Assembly: GCA_009786345.1 (NCBI GenBank) | Contig: WQTJ01000112.1 | Coordinates: forward strand, 1-14,300 | Direction of reading: 5' to 3' | DNA length: 14,300 nt | Source of the DNA: Dehalococcoidia bacterium | GTDB lineage: Bacteria > Chloroflexota > Dehalococcoidia > Dehalococcoidales > UBA1222 | Shown: positions 1 through 6,750 of the stretch, piece after piece | Layout: every line of letters starts with the position of its first letter | Position numbering within the stretch: position 1 is the first letter of the stretch | Notes under the pieces: model-generated | Database searches by the model: none | What the model was told of the DNA's origin: nothing | The model's input: only the letters and a program-made list of their open reading frames with translations | Program-made: the position numbers and the translations under genes

Positions 1-2
1 CT

Positions 3-80
3 GAACATAGTCCATCGCCGGAAAAAGAATCTGAACTGAGGTTGACGATGCCCATGATGAAAGTGCGTGCGCCCCAGTGA
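3..80 (+). CDS. possible C-terminal tail of an upstream gene (partial)
   Basis: Reading frame 3 is open from the left window edge for 25 codons and stops at TGA 78-80; the other two forward frames stop early. The predicted tail is charged and ends in MMKVRAPQ. No family is recognised from so short a piece. An open run of 25 codons can occur by chance, so this is only a candidate for the end of the gene preceding recA. Confidence 0.25.
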   Translation, partial: EHSPSPEKESELRLTMPMMKVRAPQ

Positions 81-133
81 AAGAGCCTGCCGCGACATAC
101 TAAGGGTTTTTGTTGAGTGTTCAAAAGTATTCC

Positions 134-161
134 TTGAATTGATTTTATTTTATCTTTTAAT
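134..161 (+). promoter_or_regulatory. candidate recA promoter
   Basis: A -35-like TTGAAT (134-139, 4 of 6 to consensus) and a -10-like TTTAAT (156-161, 5 of 6) are separated by 16 bases in an AT-rich stretch upstream of recA. The predicted transcript would start near 168 and carry a leader of about 70 bases. A second possible pair, TTGTAA (194-199) and TATTAT (218-223), would start transcription only about 8 bases before the recA ATG, so the upstream pair is preferred. Confidence 0.4.
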
Positions 162-184
162 ATGGATCAGGGCAAACTGTTGTG

Positions 185-198
185 TACAATATATTGTA
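185..198. promoter_or_regulatory. 14-bp perfect palindrome upstream of recA, possible operator
   Basis: TACAATATATTGTA is a perfect inverted repeat lying between the candidate recA promoter and the recA start codon. Its position suits a repressor site. It matches neither the Gram-positive SOS box (GAAC-N4-GTTC) nor the E. coli LexA box (CTG-N10-CAG), so naming LexA would be speculation. Short AT-rich palindromes also arise by chance. Confidence 0.3.
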
Positions 199-237
199 AC
201 ATTTGCTTGGCCTATGGTATTATGTCGGCAGGCGAAT

Positions 238-1257
238 ATGACCACAGAGAAAGATAAAGCACTTGAGCTAGCCATTGACCAGATTGAGAAGCAGTTTGGT
301 CATGGCGCTATAATGCGTTTTGGTGACAGCAATGCACCGTCTCAGATAGCAGTTATTCCCAGTGGATCGATAGCACTGGATATAGCGCTGGGTGTTGGCG
401 GAATTCCGCGCGGTCGCATAACCGAAATCTATGGCCCTGAGAGTTCTGGTAAAACCACTTTGGCTCAGCACATTATTGCTGAGGCGCAGAAGCTGGGAGG
501 CAAAGCGGCGTACATTGATGTGGAGCATGCTATTGATCCTAGTTATGCCAAAATATGCGGCGTCAATCTGAATGACCTGCTTATCTCACAACCTGATACA
601 GGAGAGGAAGCTCTCGAAATCTGCGAGGCGCTAGTGCGTTCAAATGCTATTGATGTCATAGTGATTGATAGCGTTGCAGCGCTGGTGCCCCGTGCTGAAA
701 TTGAAGGTGATATGGGCGATGCTCATGTGGGGTTGCAGGCGCGCTTGATGTCGCAGGCCTTGCGTAAGCTGACTGCTACCATTGGACGCACTGGGACGGC
801 TGTAATTTTTATCAACCAGCTAAGAGAGAAAGTAGGCATCATTTTCGGTAATCCGGAGGTGACACCCGGAGGGCGTGCACTTAAGTTTTACAGCTCGGTG
901 CGTATTGATTTGCGCAAAACTGAAACTCTCAAGCAGAGCGATAAGGCTATCGGAACGCGTGTTAAGGCTAAAATCGTCAAGAACAAGGTAGCACCTCCTT
1001 TCCGTGTGGCTGAGTTTGACATCATGTTCTCTTGCGGAATCAGCCGTGAAGGCGATTTGGTGGACTTGGGGGTTAAGCTGGATGTGGTAAAGAAAGCCGG
1101 AGCTTTCTTCTCTTTTGGTGACGTTCGCTTGGGACAAGGCAGAGAGAGCGCTAGAAATTACCTGAAGCAAAATCCTGAAATAGCTCAGGAACTTGAGCAG
1201 AAGGTAAGAGCTGCAGCTGTCACCGCCAGCAACGTCGGTTTTGCCGAAAGTGAATGA
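238..1257 (+). CDS. recA: RecA recombinase
   Basis: ATP-dependent strand-exchange protein that forms filaments on single-stranded DNA, drives homologous recombination, and in organisms with an SOS response stimulates LexA self-cleavage. The 339-residue product has the family length. Visible motifs are the Walker A loop GPESSGKTT (66-74), the catalytic glutamate in IDVEHAIDP (E96), the Walker B strand [11 protein letters not shown] (141-151), and the L2 DNA-binding loop with [10 protein letters not shown] followed by [17 protein letters not shown]. The ATG at 238 is chosen because the protein then begins [13 protein letters not shown], as RecA proteins do, with a weak AGGCG upstream; the longer frame from 67 adds about 57 residues unrelated to RecA. 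A strong terminator follows and separates it from recX. The acidic C-terminal tail is short and ends AESE. Confidence 0.98.
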   Translation: MTTEKDKALELAIDQIEKQFGHGAIMRFGDSNAPSQIAVIPSGSIALDIALGVGGIPRGRITEIYGPESSGKTTLAQHIIAEAQKLGGKAAYIDVEHAIDPSYAKICGVNLNDLLISQPDTGEEALEICEALVRSNAIDVIVIDSVAALVPRAEIEGDMGDAHVGLQARLMSQALRKLTATIGRTGTAVIFINQLREKVGIIFGNPEVTPGGRALKFYSSVRIDLRKTETLKQSDKAIGTRVKAKIVKNKVAPPFRVAEFDIMFSCGISREGDLVDLGVKLDVVKKAGAFFSFGDVRLGQGRESARNYLKQNPEIAQELEQKVRAAAVTASNVGFAESE

Positions 1258-1320
1258 TCAGACGTGCCTCTGTTGAAAACAGGGGAGAGCTTTTGATCCG
1301 TGATTAATGCTGGGGTGGTT

Positions 1321-1357
1321 AAGCTGAGGCTGTGGTGCCTCAGCTTATTTTGTTTTT
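1321..1357 (+). terminator. intrinsic terminator after recA
   Basis: AAGCTGAGGC (1321-1330) and GCCTCAGCTT (1337-1346) form a perfect 10-bp stem around the 6-base loop TGTGGT, followed by the T-rich tail ATTTTGTTTTT (1347-1357). This is a textbook rho-independent terminator. The recX ribosome-binding site starts directly after the T-tract, so recX is probably expressed by readthrough. The same arrangement is known for recA-recX in E. coli. Confidence 0.9.
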
Positions 1358-1367
1358 AGAGGGTTAT

Positions 1368-2027
1368 GTGGCAGTTATAACGCGTTTAATCGGCAGCAAG
1401 GGTCGCACTCCTAAAGTGAAAGTTTATTTAGATGGCCAGTTTGCTTTCAGTTTGGAGCCTGTTGTGGCGTTGGAAGCTGGATTGCGTCCTAAGCGCGAGT
1501 TAAGTGCTGATCAACAGAAAGAACTGGAGTATGCGAATAAGCTGCGTTTGGCGCTTTCTGCTGCTGAGCGGCTGATATCTTTCCGCCCGCGTAGCGAGGC
1601 GGAGTTGCGCCAAAATTTAGTGCGAAAAGGCTTTGCCAATGATGTTATAATGCAGGCGCTGGATCGTTTGCGCCAGAGCGGACTTATTGATGACGTTGCA
1701 TTTGCGCGCTATTGGGCGGAAAACCGGGCGGCATTCCGTCCGCGCGGACAGCGTTTGGTTCAGTCGGAATTGCGCCACAAAGGTGTGGCATTGGAAGTTG
1801 CTCAGGATGCGACTGCTGAAATGGATGATGCCGAGAGTGCTTATGTGGCAGGGTTGAAGAAGGCGCGACTGTTGCACGGGTGCGATTATAATGAATTCAG
1901 CCGTAAACTCGGAGAGTACCTAAGGCGGCGTGGGTATGGCTATGACGCTGTTAGATTTAGCATCAAGCGGCTGTGGCAGGAAGTGGTTCATAAAGAGAGT
2001 AATCTTTTTGAAAATATTGAAGAATAG
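1368..2027 (+). CDS. recX: RecX regulator of RecA
   Basis: RecX binds RecA filaments and modulates (usually inhibits) RecA ATPase and recombination. The 219-residue product carries the tandem three-helix RecX repeats: AAERLISFRPRSEAELRQNL (about 65-84) and LRQSGLIDDVAFARYWAENR followed by RPRGQRLVQSELRHKGV (about 100-140), both strong family signatures. The start is set at GTG 1368, giving VAVITRLIGSKG and preceded by AGAGGG at 1358-1363 (only 4 bases away, so closely spaced). The in-frame ATG at 1332 lies inside the recA terminator and would add 12 residues encoded by the hairpin, so it is rejected. The position directly after recA supports the call. Confidence 0.93.
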   Translation: MAVITRLIGSKGRTPKVKVYLDGQFAFSLEPVVALEAGLRPKRELSADQQKELEYANKLRLALSAAERLISFRPRSEAELRQNLVRKGFANDVIMQALDRLRQSGLIDDVAFARYWAENRAAFRPRGQRLVQSELRHKGVALEVAQDATAEMDDAESAYVAGLKKARLLHGCDYNEFSRKLGEYLRRRGYGYDAVRFSIKRLWQEVVHKESNLFENIEE

Positions 2028-2093
2028 TCTAATTTGTTCTCCACTAAATATTTCATTAGGGGTGGCAAATGAGAAAGAGAGGTATTGAGATAT

Positions 2094-3632
2094 ATGGATG
2101 CATTAGCTTATCTTGGTATTGTTGCGAGTTTTGTTATTGGTTTGATATGTGGCGGAATTGCAATTTTGTTTTCGCGCGGCTTTTATGCCAACCGGCAGAT
2201 TCGTGCAGGGAAGAAACGTGCGGCGCGCATTTTGTCAGAGGCACGCAATGAATCCAAGAGTATTATTGCAGACGCGCGTGTTGAAATCGACAAGAGCCGC
2301 ACTGCTTCTGAAAATGAAGCCCGCGAACGCCGTGCTGAATTGCAGCGCCATGAAAATCGCTTAGTTCAAAAAGAGTCGCATCTGGACAATAAACTTGAAG
2401 AAGTAGAAGTTCGCCATCGTCAGATGGATCAGAAAGAGAAAGAACTCGAAACTACCCGCGAGGGGTTGAAAGAAATCAAGGAAAAGAAACTAAAGGAACT
2501 GGAAGCTGTATCGCTCTTATCATGTGATGAAGCCAAGAAAATATTGCTTGATCAAATGTCAGATGAATTGCGTACTGAATCGTCCAGAAGGTTGCGCGAA
2601 TGGGAGCAGCAATTAAAAGATGAAGCTGATGAGAGAGCACGCGATATTCTCTCTTCGGTTATTCAACGTAATGCCTCTGAGGTAGTTGCAGAAACCACGG
2701 CATCTACTGTGCCGCTGCCAAGTGATGAAATGAAAGGCCGCTTGATTGGCCGTGAAGGGCGTAATATACGCGCTTTGGAGCAGGCCACGGGCGTAGATCT
2801 TATTATTGACGACACCCCTGAAGCGGTAACCATTTCCAGTTTTGATCCTGTGCGCAGGGAAATCGCACGCCAGGCACTCACTAAGCTTATTCTGGATGGA
2901 CGCATTCACCCCAGCCGCATTGAGGAATTGGTTAATAAAGCACGTGAAGAGGTGGAAGCTACCATGGTGGCTGCCGGGGAACAAGCTGTATTCCAAGTTG
3001 GCGTACACGGTTTGCATCCGGAGCTTATCAAACTTTTGGGACGTCTTAAATATCGCACCAGCTATGGTCAAAATGTACTGGCTCATTCCATAGAAGTAGC
3101 TAGCGTTTGCGGTATGATTGCATCTGAACTGGGCGCTAATGTTGTTATTGCTAAAAAAGCCGGGCTTTTGCATGACTTAGGTAAGGCAGTGGACCGTGAA
3201 GTGGAAGGTACTCATGCCAGCATCGGTGCCGACTTGGTAAAGCAGTGGGACAAGAGCAAGGATGTGGTACGCGGTGTAGCTGAACATCATCTGGACGTGG
3301 TGGATATAAGTGTTTGGGGATTTATTGTTTCGGCTGCTGATGCGATTTCCAGCGCACGCCCCGGTGCTCGCCGCGAAAGTATGGAGAGTTATCTCAAACG
3401 ACTTAAGAGCCTTGAAGAAATTGCTGATGGGTTTAAGGGTGTGGAGAAAGCATATGCCATTCAGGCCGGACGTGAGGTGCGCATATTGGTCAAGCCTGAG
3501 GAAGTGGATGACTTGGAATCCATGAGATTGGCGCGTGATATTGTTAAGAAAATAGAGGAGAGTCTTACCTATCCCGGACAGATTAAAGTTACGGTTATTC
3601 GTGAAACTCGTGCCACTGATTTTGCAAAATAG
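2094..3632 (+). CDS. rny: Ribonuclease Y
   Basis: Membrane-anchored endoribonuclease that initiates mRNA decay. The 512-residue product shows the full family architecture: an N-terminal transmembrane helix (about 3-25, [18 protein letters not shown]), a long charged coiled coil (about 35-190, rich in Glu, Lys and Arg), a KH RNA-binding domain with the GREGRNIR loop near 219-226, and an HD hydrolase domain with the metal-binding HDLGK at H360-D361. It ends [19 protein letters not shown], typical of RNase Y. ATG 2094 is chosen over the TTG at 2085 because the AGAGAGG at 2076-2082 is 11 bases from the former and only 2 from the latter. A better Shine-Dalgarno sits in front of an out-of-frame ATG at 2069 (see findings). 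The gene is 8 bases before ymdB, consistent with co-transcription. Confidence 0.97.
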   Translation: MDALAYLGIVASFVIGLICGGIAILFSRGFYANRQIRAGKKRAARILSEARNESKSIIADARVEIDKSRTASENEARERRAELQRHENRLVQKESHLDNKLEEVEVRHRQMDQKEKELETTREGLKEIKEKKLKELEAVSLLSCDEAKKILLDQMSDELRTESSRRLREWEQQLKDEADERARDILSSVIQRNASEVVAETTASTVPLPSDEMKGRLIGREGRNIRALEQATGVDLIIDDTPEAVTISSFDPVRREIARQALTKLILDGRIHPSRIEELVNKAREEVEATMVAAGEQAVFQVGVHGLHPELIKLLGRLKYRTSYGQNVLAHSIEVASVCGMIASELGANVVIAKKAGLLHDLGKAVDREVEGTHASIGADLVKQWDKSKDVVRGVAEHHLDVVDISVWGFIVSAADAISSARPGARRESMESYLKRLKSLEEIADGFKGVEKAYAIQAGREVRILVKPEEVDDLESMRLARDIVKKIEESLTYPGQIKVTVIRETRATDFAK

Positions 3633-3640
3633 TGTAGCCT

Positions 3641-4417
3641 ATGAAGATACTCTCAATTGGTGATATTATCGGCAAACCTGGGCGGGATGCGGTTAGGACT
3701 GTGCTTCCAGCTATAAAGAGCAATTTAAATATTGATATGATTGTGGCCAATGGTGAAAATGTGGCTGGGGGCATTGGCATTACGGCTTCTACTGCTGAGG
3801 AATTGCTGCATTGCGGCGTTGATGTTATCACGTCAGGCAATCATATTTGGGCACAGAAAGATATTTATCCGTATCTTGATGGACGTGTGCCTATCATCCG
3901 CCCGCTGAATTATCCGCCGGGGGTTCCTGGTAAAGGATATATCACCATTGACAATGTGGCTGTGGTCAATCTTATCGGACGTACTTTTTTTGCAGCCAGC
4001 TATGATGATCCTTTTCGTGGTATGGACTTATTGTTGACAGAGCTTTCACCTGATGTAAAAGTAATCATTATTGATTTTCATGCAGAGGCCACTTCGGAGA
4101 AAATGGCGCTGGGGCGATATCTTGATGGGCGTGTAAGTGCTGTACTGGGCACACATACGCATGTTGGCACTATTGATGCTCAGGTGTTGCCGGGCGGCAC
4201 GGCTTTTGTAACAGACATCGGAATGACAGGCCCGCTTAATTCTATAATTGGTGATGACAATCAGGTTGTCTTACAGCGCTTTCTGACACAGATACCACAT
4301 CGCATGATGGTAGCTAATGAGAGCAAGGTTGTATTTAATGCCATAGTTGTGGAGGTAGATGAACGCAGTGGGCATTCCTTATCCATTGAAAGATTGCAGC
4401 GTGTGGTTGACGTATAG
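3641..4417 (+). CDS. ymdB: YmdB-family metallophosphodiesterase
   Basis: Dimetal phosphoesterase of the YmdB/TIGR00282 family; the Bacillus member hydrolyses cyclic nucleotides and affects biofilm gene expression, often alongside RNase Y. All metal-site motifs are in register: GD8, NGEN (37-40), GNH (66-68), DFHAEATSE (145-153), GTHTHVGT (170-177) and TDIGMTG (191-197). The length of 258 residues is normal. No clear Shine-Dalgarno precedes the ATG, which lies 8 bases after the rny stop, so translational coupling to rny is likely. The rny-ymdB pair is conserved in many bacteria, which supports a shared role in RNA metabolism. The exact physiological substrate cannot be read from sequence. Confidence 0.94.
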   Translation: MKILSIGDIIGKPGRDAVRTVLPAIKSNLNIDMIVANGENVAGGIGITASTAEELLHCGVDVITSGNHIWAQKDIYPYLDGRVPIIRPLNYPPGVPGKGYITIDNVAVVNLIGRTFFAASYDDPFRGMDLLLTELSPDVKVIIIDFHAEATSEKMALGRYLDGRVSAVLGTHTHVGTIDAQVLPGGTAFVTDIGMTGPLNSIIGDDNQVVLQRFLTQIPHRMMVANESKVVFNAIVVEVDERSGHSLSIERLQRVVDV

Positions 4418-4440
4418 TCTTTATGTGTCGATTTTAGGTG

Positions 4441-4474
4441 CGCTTTCGGCTTAAACCCCCGAAAGTGATTTTGC
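4441..4474 (+). terminator. weak intrinsic terminator after ymdB
   Basis: CGCTTTCGG (4441-4449) can pair with CCGAAAGTG (4459-4467), 9 pairs including one G-U, around a 9-base loop, followed by ATTTTGC. The T-tract is short, so termination may be partial. It lies at the convergence of ymdB with the reverse-strand island. Confidence 0.45.
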
Positions 4475-4615
4475 TATAAAAAGCTCTCGATTAACTGACA
4501 TAGAGGTAAAAACGGCTGAGTGAAGAATGCTGGAGTAAGTCTTATTTTCAAACAGCACTACCCCGAAGCGCTTACCCTTATCATCGGTAGCGAAAATCTT
4601 GGTTTGGAAAACTTC
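4451..4615 (-). other. 54-codon open stretch in frame after the SPASM gene stop
   Basis: Directly after the TAA of the radical SAM gene the same frame stays open for 54 codons and ends at TAA 4453-4451. The translation looks protein-like, with TDDKGKRFGVVLFEN followed by KTYSSILHSAVF, mixed polar and hydrophobic, and no Cys. No start codon or ribosome site of its own is visible. The only internal ATG is at 4501. It may be a remnant of a longer gene, a stop-codon readthrough extension, or chance: an open run of this length would be expected by chance roughly once in tens of frames. No family is recognised. Confidence 0.25.
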
Positions 4616-5764
4616 TTATTGGGCAAACATTCCTTGTTTATCTAAACCTGAGTTCAGTGAGGGAAAACCTGCGGCGTGAGCGGAAAAAATATTCGGCATT
4701 TCACTATTCAGTGTTTCTATAACCTGTAACGCCGTGCGGATAGATGACTTTTCCTCAGCGCATAGGTAGGCACCAGCACGGTTGTAATAACCGGTGGCGT
4801 GGAAGTTGGAGCAACCGCACCAGTTCATGCAGTATTGTCGGATGCTACAAGTGAGACAAGGGTTATCGCTATCACCATCCGCCCGTATGTGACAGCTTAG
4901 CCTGCTCAAATCAATGCCTGTGTCCACATGCCCAATACAATGGGCACTGGACGAGTTTCCATCGTAAATTATACGTTCGCATGGGAAGATATATCCATTG
5001 GGAGTAAAGGCCAATTCTTTTATGCCCATCTGACACCGTTCCTCAGGTTTGTATCCACCTCGCAGGATGACGGCGATTTTATCATCCAGTGTGCTGATGT
5101 ACACTGGATGGCCATTGCGGTAGGCATCTATGTAAATGGCGGCCATTTGAGTTAGAGCGGCATCTAGCACGGGAATGTGCTCTGGTTGCCACTGGGCCGA
5201 ATAATCAGCACTCAAATAGATTTGCCGCAGACCATGATTCATAAAATAGCGAATCGTATCGGGCAGCAGAGACAAAGTCTTTGGGGAATAAACGGCATTG
5301 ACCAATACTGAAGGCAGTCGTGTCACTGCATGGTGCATGGTTTTGCTTACGATATGTGATGTGCCACTGCCGTCACGAAAACGCCTGAAAGTGTCCTGCG
5401 CTAAGCTGTCACCATCGCAGCTCAAGCCGTAGCCAATGCGGTGGGTCAGCAGGAAATCTGCGATTTCATCACTAAAGAGCGTGCCGTTGCTCACTATATT
5501 GAAATCCATATCAAACTGGCTGAAACGTGGATGCCGTTCAAAGACCTTCATAATCTGCCGCATCAGATCAAATTCCAAAAGTGGCTCGCCGCCAAAGAAA
5601 CCAACGTGGTTTTTCACATCTTTCTTGGCGTGGTCAAATACGAAATTGATAACCTTCTCGGCCGTTCCTATTGACATGCTGACCGGTTGCTTAGATATGT
5701 AACAGTAGCTGCATGCTAGGTTGCACTGCTGCGTTATGAGAATAGTGAATTTGATGGCAAACAC
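4616..5764 (-). CDS. radical SAM/SPASM enzyme (peptide or protein maturase type)
   Basis: A 382-residue radical SAM enzyme that would cleave S-adenosylmethionine at a [4Fe-4S] cluster bound by CNLACSYC (C14, C18, C21), with GGEP at 58-61 as the methionine-binding motif. The C-terminus carries a complete SPASM signature for two auxiliary Fe-S clusters: C244-x12-G257-x4-C262, then C303-x2-C306-x5-C312-x3-C316, and a final C335. Enzymes with this layout include anaerobic sulfatase maturases and RiPP maturases such as those for sactipeptides, mycofactocin and PQQ. No sulfatase is in the window. The gene starts at GTG 5764, with AAAGG almost touching it; the spacing is poor. It follows the 132-residue gene on the same strand across a hairpin, and probably shares its promoter. 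About 47 residues follow the last SPASM cysteine. The substrate is unknown; the neighbour is the obvious candidate. Confidence 0.9.
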   Translation of the reverse strand: MFAIKFTILITQQCNLACSYCYISKQPVSMSIGTAEKVINFVFDHAKKDVKNHVGFFGGEPLLEFDLMRQIMKVFERHPRFSQFDMDFNIVSNGTLFSDEIADFLLTHRIGYGLSCDGDSLAQDTFRRFRDGSGTSHIVSKTMHHAVTRLPSVLVNAVYSPKTLSLLPDTIRYFMNHGLRQIYLSADYSAQWQPEHIPVLDAALTQMAAIYIDAYRNGHPVYISTLDDKIAVILRGGYKPEERCQMGIKELAFTPNGYIFPCERIIYDGNSSSAHCIGHVDTGIDLSRLSCHIRADGDSDNPCLTCSIRQYCMNWCGCSNFHATGYYNRAGAYLCAEEKSSIRTALQVIETLNSEMPNIFSAHAAGFPSLNSGLDKQGMFAQ

Positions 5765-5780
5765 ACCTTTCAGGATACTA

Positions 5781-5825
5781 TTAAAAATGCCGCTTGAATC
5801 TATGGTACCACAGAACCAAGCGGCA
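5781..5825 (-). terminator. intercistronic terminator or attenuator between the 132-aa gene and the SPASM gene
   Basis: Read on the reverse strand, TGCCGCTTG (5825-5817) and CAAGCGGCA (5796-5788) form a perfect 9-bp stem, followed at once by TTTTTAA. The 20-base loop contains a second palindrome, TGGTACCA (5803-5810), which can fold as an inner hairpin. This would end most transcripts after the small gene and let a fraction run on into the radical SAM gene, giving much more small protein than enzyme. Confidence 0.75.
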
Positions 5826-5866
5826 ACTTTAGTTATTTATGATATCCGGGTTTGATAGCGGGAAAT

Positions 5867-6265
5867 TTAGAACTTGACCGTGCTGGCATTTTTCAGACTG
5901 AAATTGAATTCTTTGACCAGTTCCTTGTCCAGCGCTGCAAATTGCGTGTCGTTCAAAGGGTAGATATTTTTGTTAAGGTGAACATGCCTAAACTCAACAA
6001 ACTTGCCACCATGAATCCATCCGGAATCTGGCTTGAGCTGCTCAATGGGTAAAATTTTGTTTTTCTCGATAAAGACTTTGATTTTTTCCTGATACTTGAG
6101 ATAGTCGAGAGCTGGCTTGCCAAAGAAGCCAACCCGCTCCGAAATCTCAACCCAATCAGCAGGAGTGAGGATTTCGAGCCTTTGGATAATTTCCTCCTTG
6201 GCTTTGCTTCTGGCCGCAGCAGTTACACGTGTGGTGGTGAGGACAGTTTTCGCTAATTCTGGCAC
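5867..6265 (-). CDS. 132-residue protein of unknown family, possible radical SAM substrate
   Basis: I do not recognise a family. The start is taken as GTG 6265 because GGAGGG (6278-6273) lies 7 bases before it; in-frame ATGs at 6280 and 6310 would place this ribosome site inside the gene or start before the predicted transcript. The product begins VPELAKTVLTTTRVTAAARSK, is helical and charged in its first half, and has an aromatic, His-rich middle (GWIHGGKFVEFRHVHLNKN) and a C-terminus ending NASTVKF. There are no cysteines, no signal peptide and no membrane segment. It has its own strong promoter and is followed by a terminator and a SPASM-type radical SAM gene, an order typical of precursor-plus-maturase operons. 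That role is inference; it could equally be a regulator or an unrelated cytosolic protein. Confidence 0.75.
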   Translation of the reverse strand: MPELAKTVLTTTRVTAAARSKAKEEIIQRLEILTPADWVEISERVGFFGKPALDYLKYQEKIKVFIEKNKILPIEQLKPDSGWIHGGKFVEFRHVHLNKNIYPLNDTQFAALDKELVKEFNFSLKNASTVKF

Positions 6266-6272
6266 AGTGTTT

Positions 6273-6278
6273 CCCTCC
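6273..6278 (-). promoter_or_regulatory. ribosome-binding site that sets the GTG start of the 132-aa gene
   Basis: GGAGGG on the reverse strand, 7 bases before GTG 6265. It is one of the best Shine-Dalgarno matches in the window and decides the start codon. Confidence 0.7.
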
Positions 6279-6300
6279 ATACATATAAATTGTTCAGTTA

Positions 6301-6329
6301 AATGTAGCACAACTGCTCAACCTTGTCAA
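6301..6329 (-). promoter_or_regulatory. strong sigma70-type promoter for the 132-aa gene
   Basis: On the reverse strand a perfect -35 TTGACA (6329-6324) is followed after exactly 17 bases by TACATT (6306-6301, 4 of 6 with the key T, A and final T kept). Predicted transcription starts near 6294, about 30 bases before GTG 6265. Confidence 0.7.
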
Positions 6330-6396
6330 TTGCTTTAGCTATATTATTCTGATAAAACTAGCGGCACTGGTACTGGTCATGGGTAGCTTAAAAAGC

Positions 6397-6431
6397 CATT
6401 GTCATTGTGAGCGAAGCGCGGCAATCCAGAT
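6397..6431. repeat. copy of a dispersed repeat (CERSEARQSR type)
   Basis: The core GTCATTGTGAGCGAAGCGCG continues GCAATCCAG. It resembles a repeat found between genes in many bacterial genomes whose consensus runs roughly CATTGCGAG...GAAGCG...GCAATCC and which annotators often mistranslate as CERSEARQSR on one strand. ATTG and CAAT ends can pair around the GC-rich middle. Only one copy is visible in this window. Confidence 0.6.
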
Positions 6432-6443
6432 AAAGGTCTTTGG

Positions 6444-6455
6444 ATGGCGCGCCAT
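6444..6455. repeat. 12-bp perfect palindrome
   Basis: ATGGCGCGCCAT is its own reverse complement, just after the dispersed repeat. Partially matching TGG and TCCA flanks lengthen it with a mismatch. It may be part of the repeat unit. No protein site is claimed. Confidence 0.5.
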
Positions 6456-6636
6456 TCCATGTGTGCTTTGTTTTGATTATATGCATATTTTAAGCCTTCG
6501 CCTATAGCTTCACTGTAAAAAGTCTGGGTTTTCTGCTTAATGGATAAGAGGCATATCATAGTTTCTCAACATGCCAGCCACTCTGAAAAATTCAGTTTCT
6601 ATAGCACAATGTTCTCGTAAAATTTTCTAAAAGCGC

Positions 6637-6667
6637 CTGAAAAGATTAGTAGCAAGCATGGTATAAT
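6637..6667 (+). promoter_or_regulatory. extended -10 promoter for the PHP gene and plsY
   Basis: A perfect TATAAT (6662-6667) is preceded by TG one base upstream (TGGTATAAT), the extended -10 form that tolerates a poor -35. The best -35 is CTGAAA (6637-6642, 4 of 6) with a long 19-base spacer. Transcription would start near 6674, leaving a leader of about 77 bases before ATG 6751. Confidence 0.6.
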
Positions 6668-6750
6668 TGCATCAGAAGGCACGAAAAGCGATACTATTCT
6701 GATATTAAGCTCTATGAAGCTTAGTATTATATATGTCCCTGAGTTGAAGT

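Larger units (their letters stand above)
6330..6636. other. gene-poor spacer
   Basis: No convincing gene is seen between the reverse-strand island and the PHP gene. The stretch holds the dispersed repeat near 6397-6431 and the palindrome at 6444-6455. A reverse-strand open frame at 6377-6559 (60 residues) ends in translated repeat sequence and has no recognisable domain. The rest is AT-rich and featureless to me. Confidence 0.6.

Noticed and set aside
67..237. N-terminal extension of recA by 57 residues from ATG 67
   Set aside because: The added residues do not resemble RecA, the region holds the candidate promoter and palindrome, and ATG 238 gives a standard RecA N-terminus.
1332..1367. recX start at ATG 1332
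   Set aside because: It lies inside the recA terminator hairpin and T-tract; GTG 1368 with AGAGGG upstream fits better.
2613..3173. 186-residue reverse-strand frame inside rny
   Set aside because: It is a shadow of the rny coding frame, which is fully supported by KH and HD motifs.
5867..6265. sactipeptide or ranthipeptide precursor
   Set aside because: The predicted protein contains no cysteine, so thioether formation on it is not possible.
6377..6559. 60-residue reverse-strand frame
   Set aside because: Part of it is translated dispersed repeat, no ribosome site or domain is visible, and composition is not convincing.
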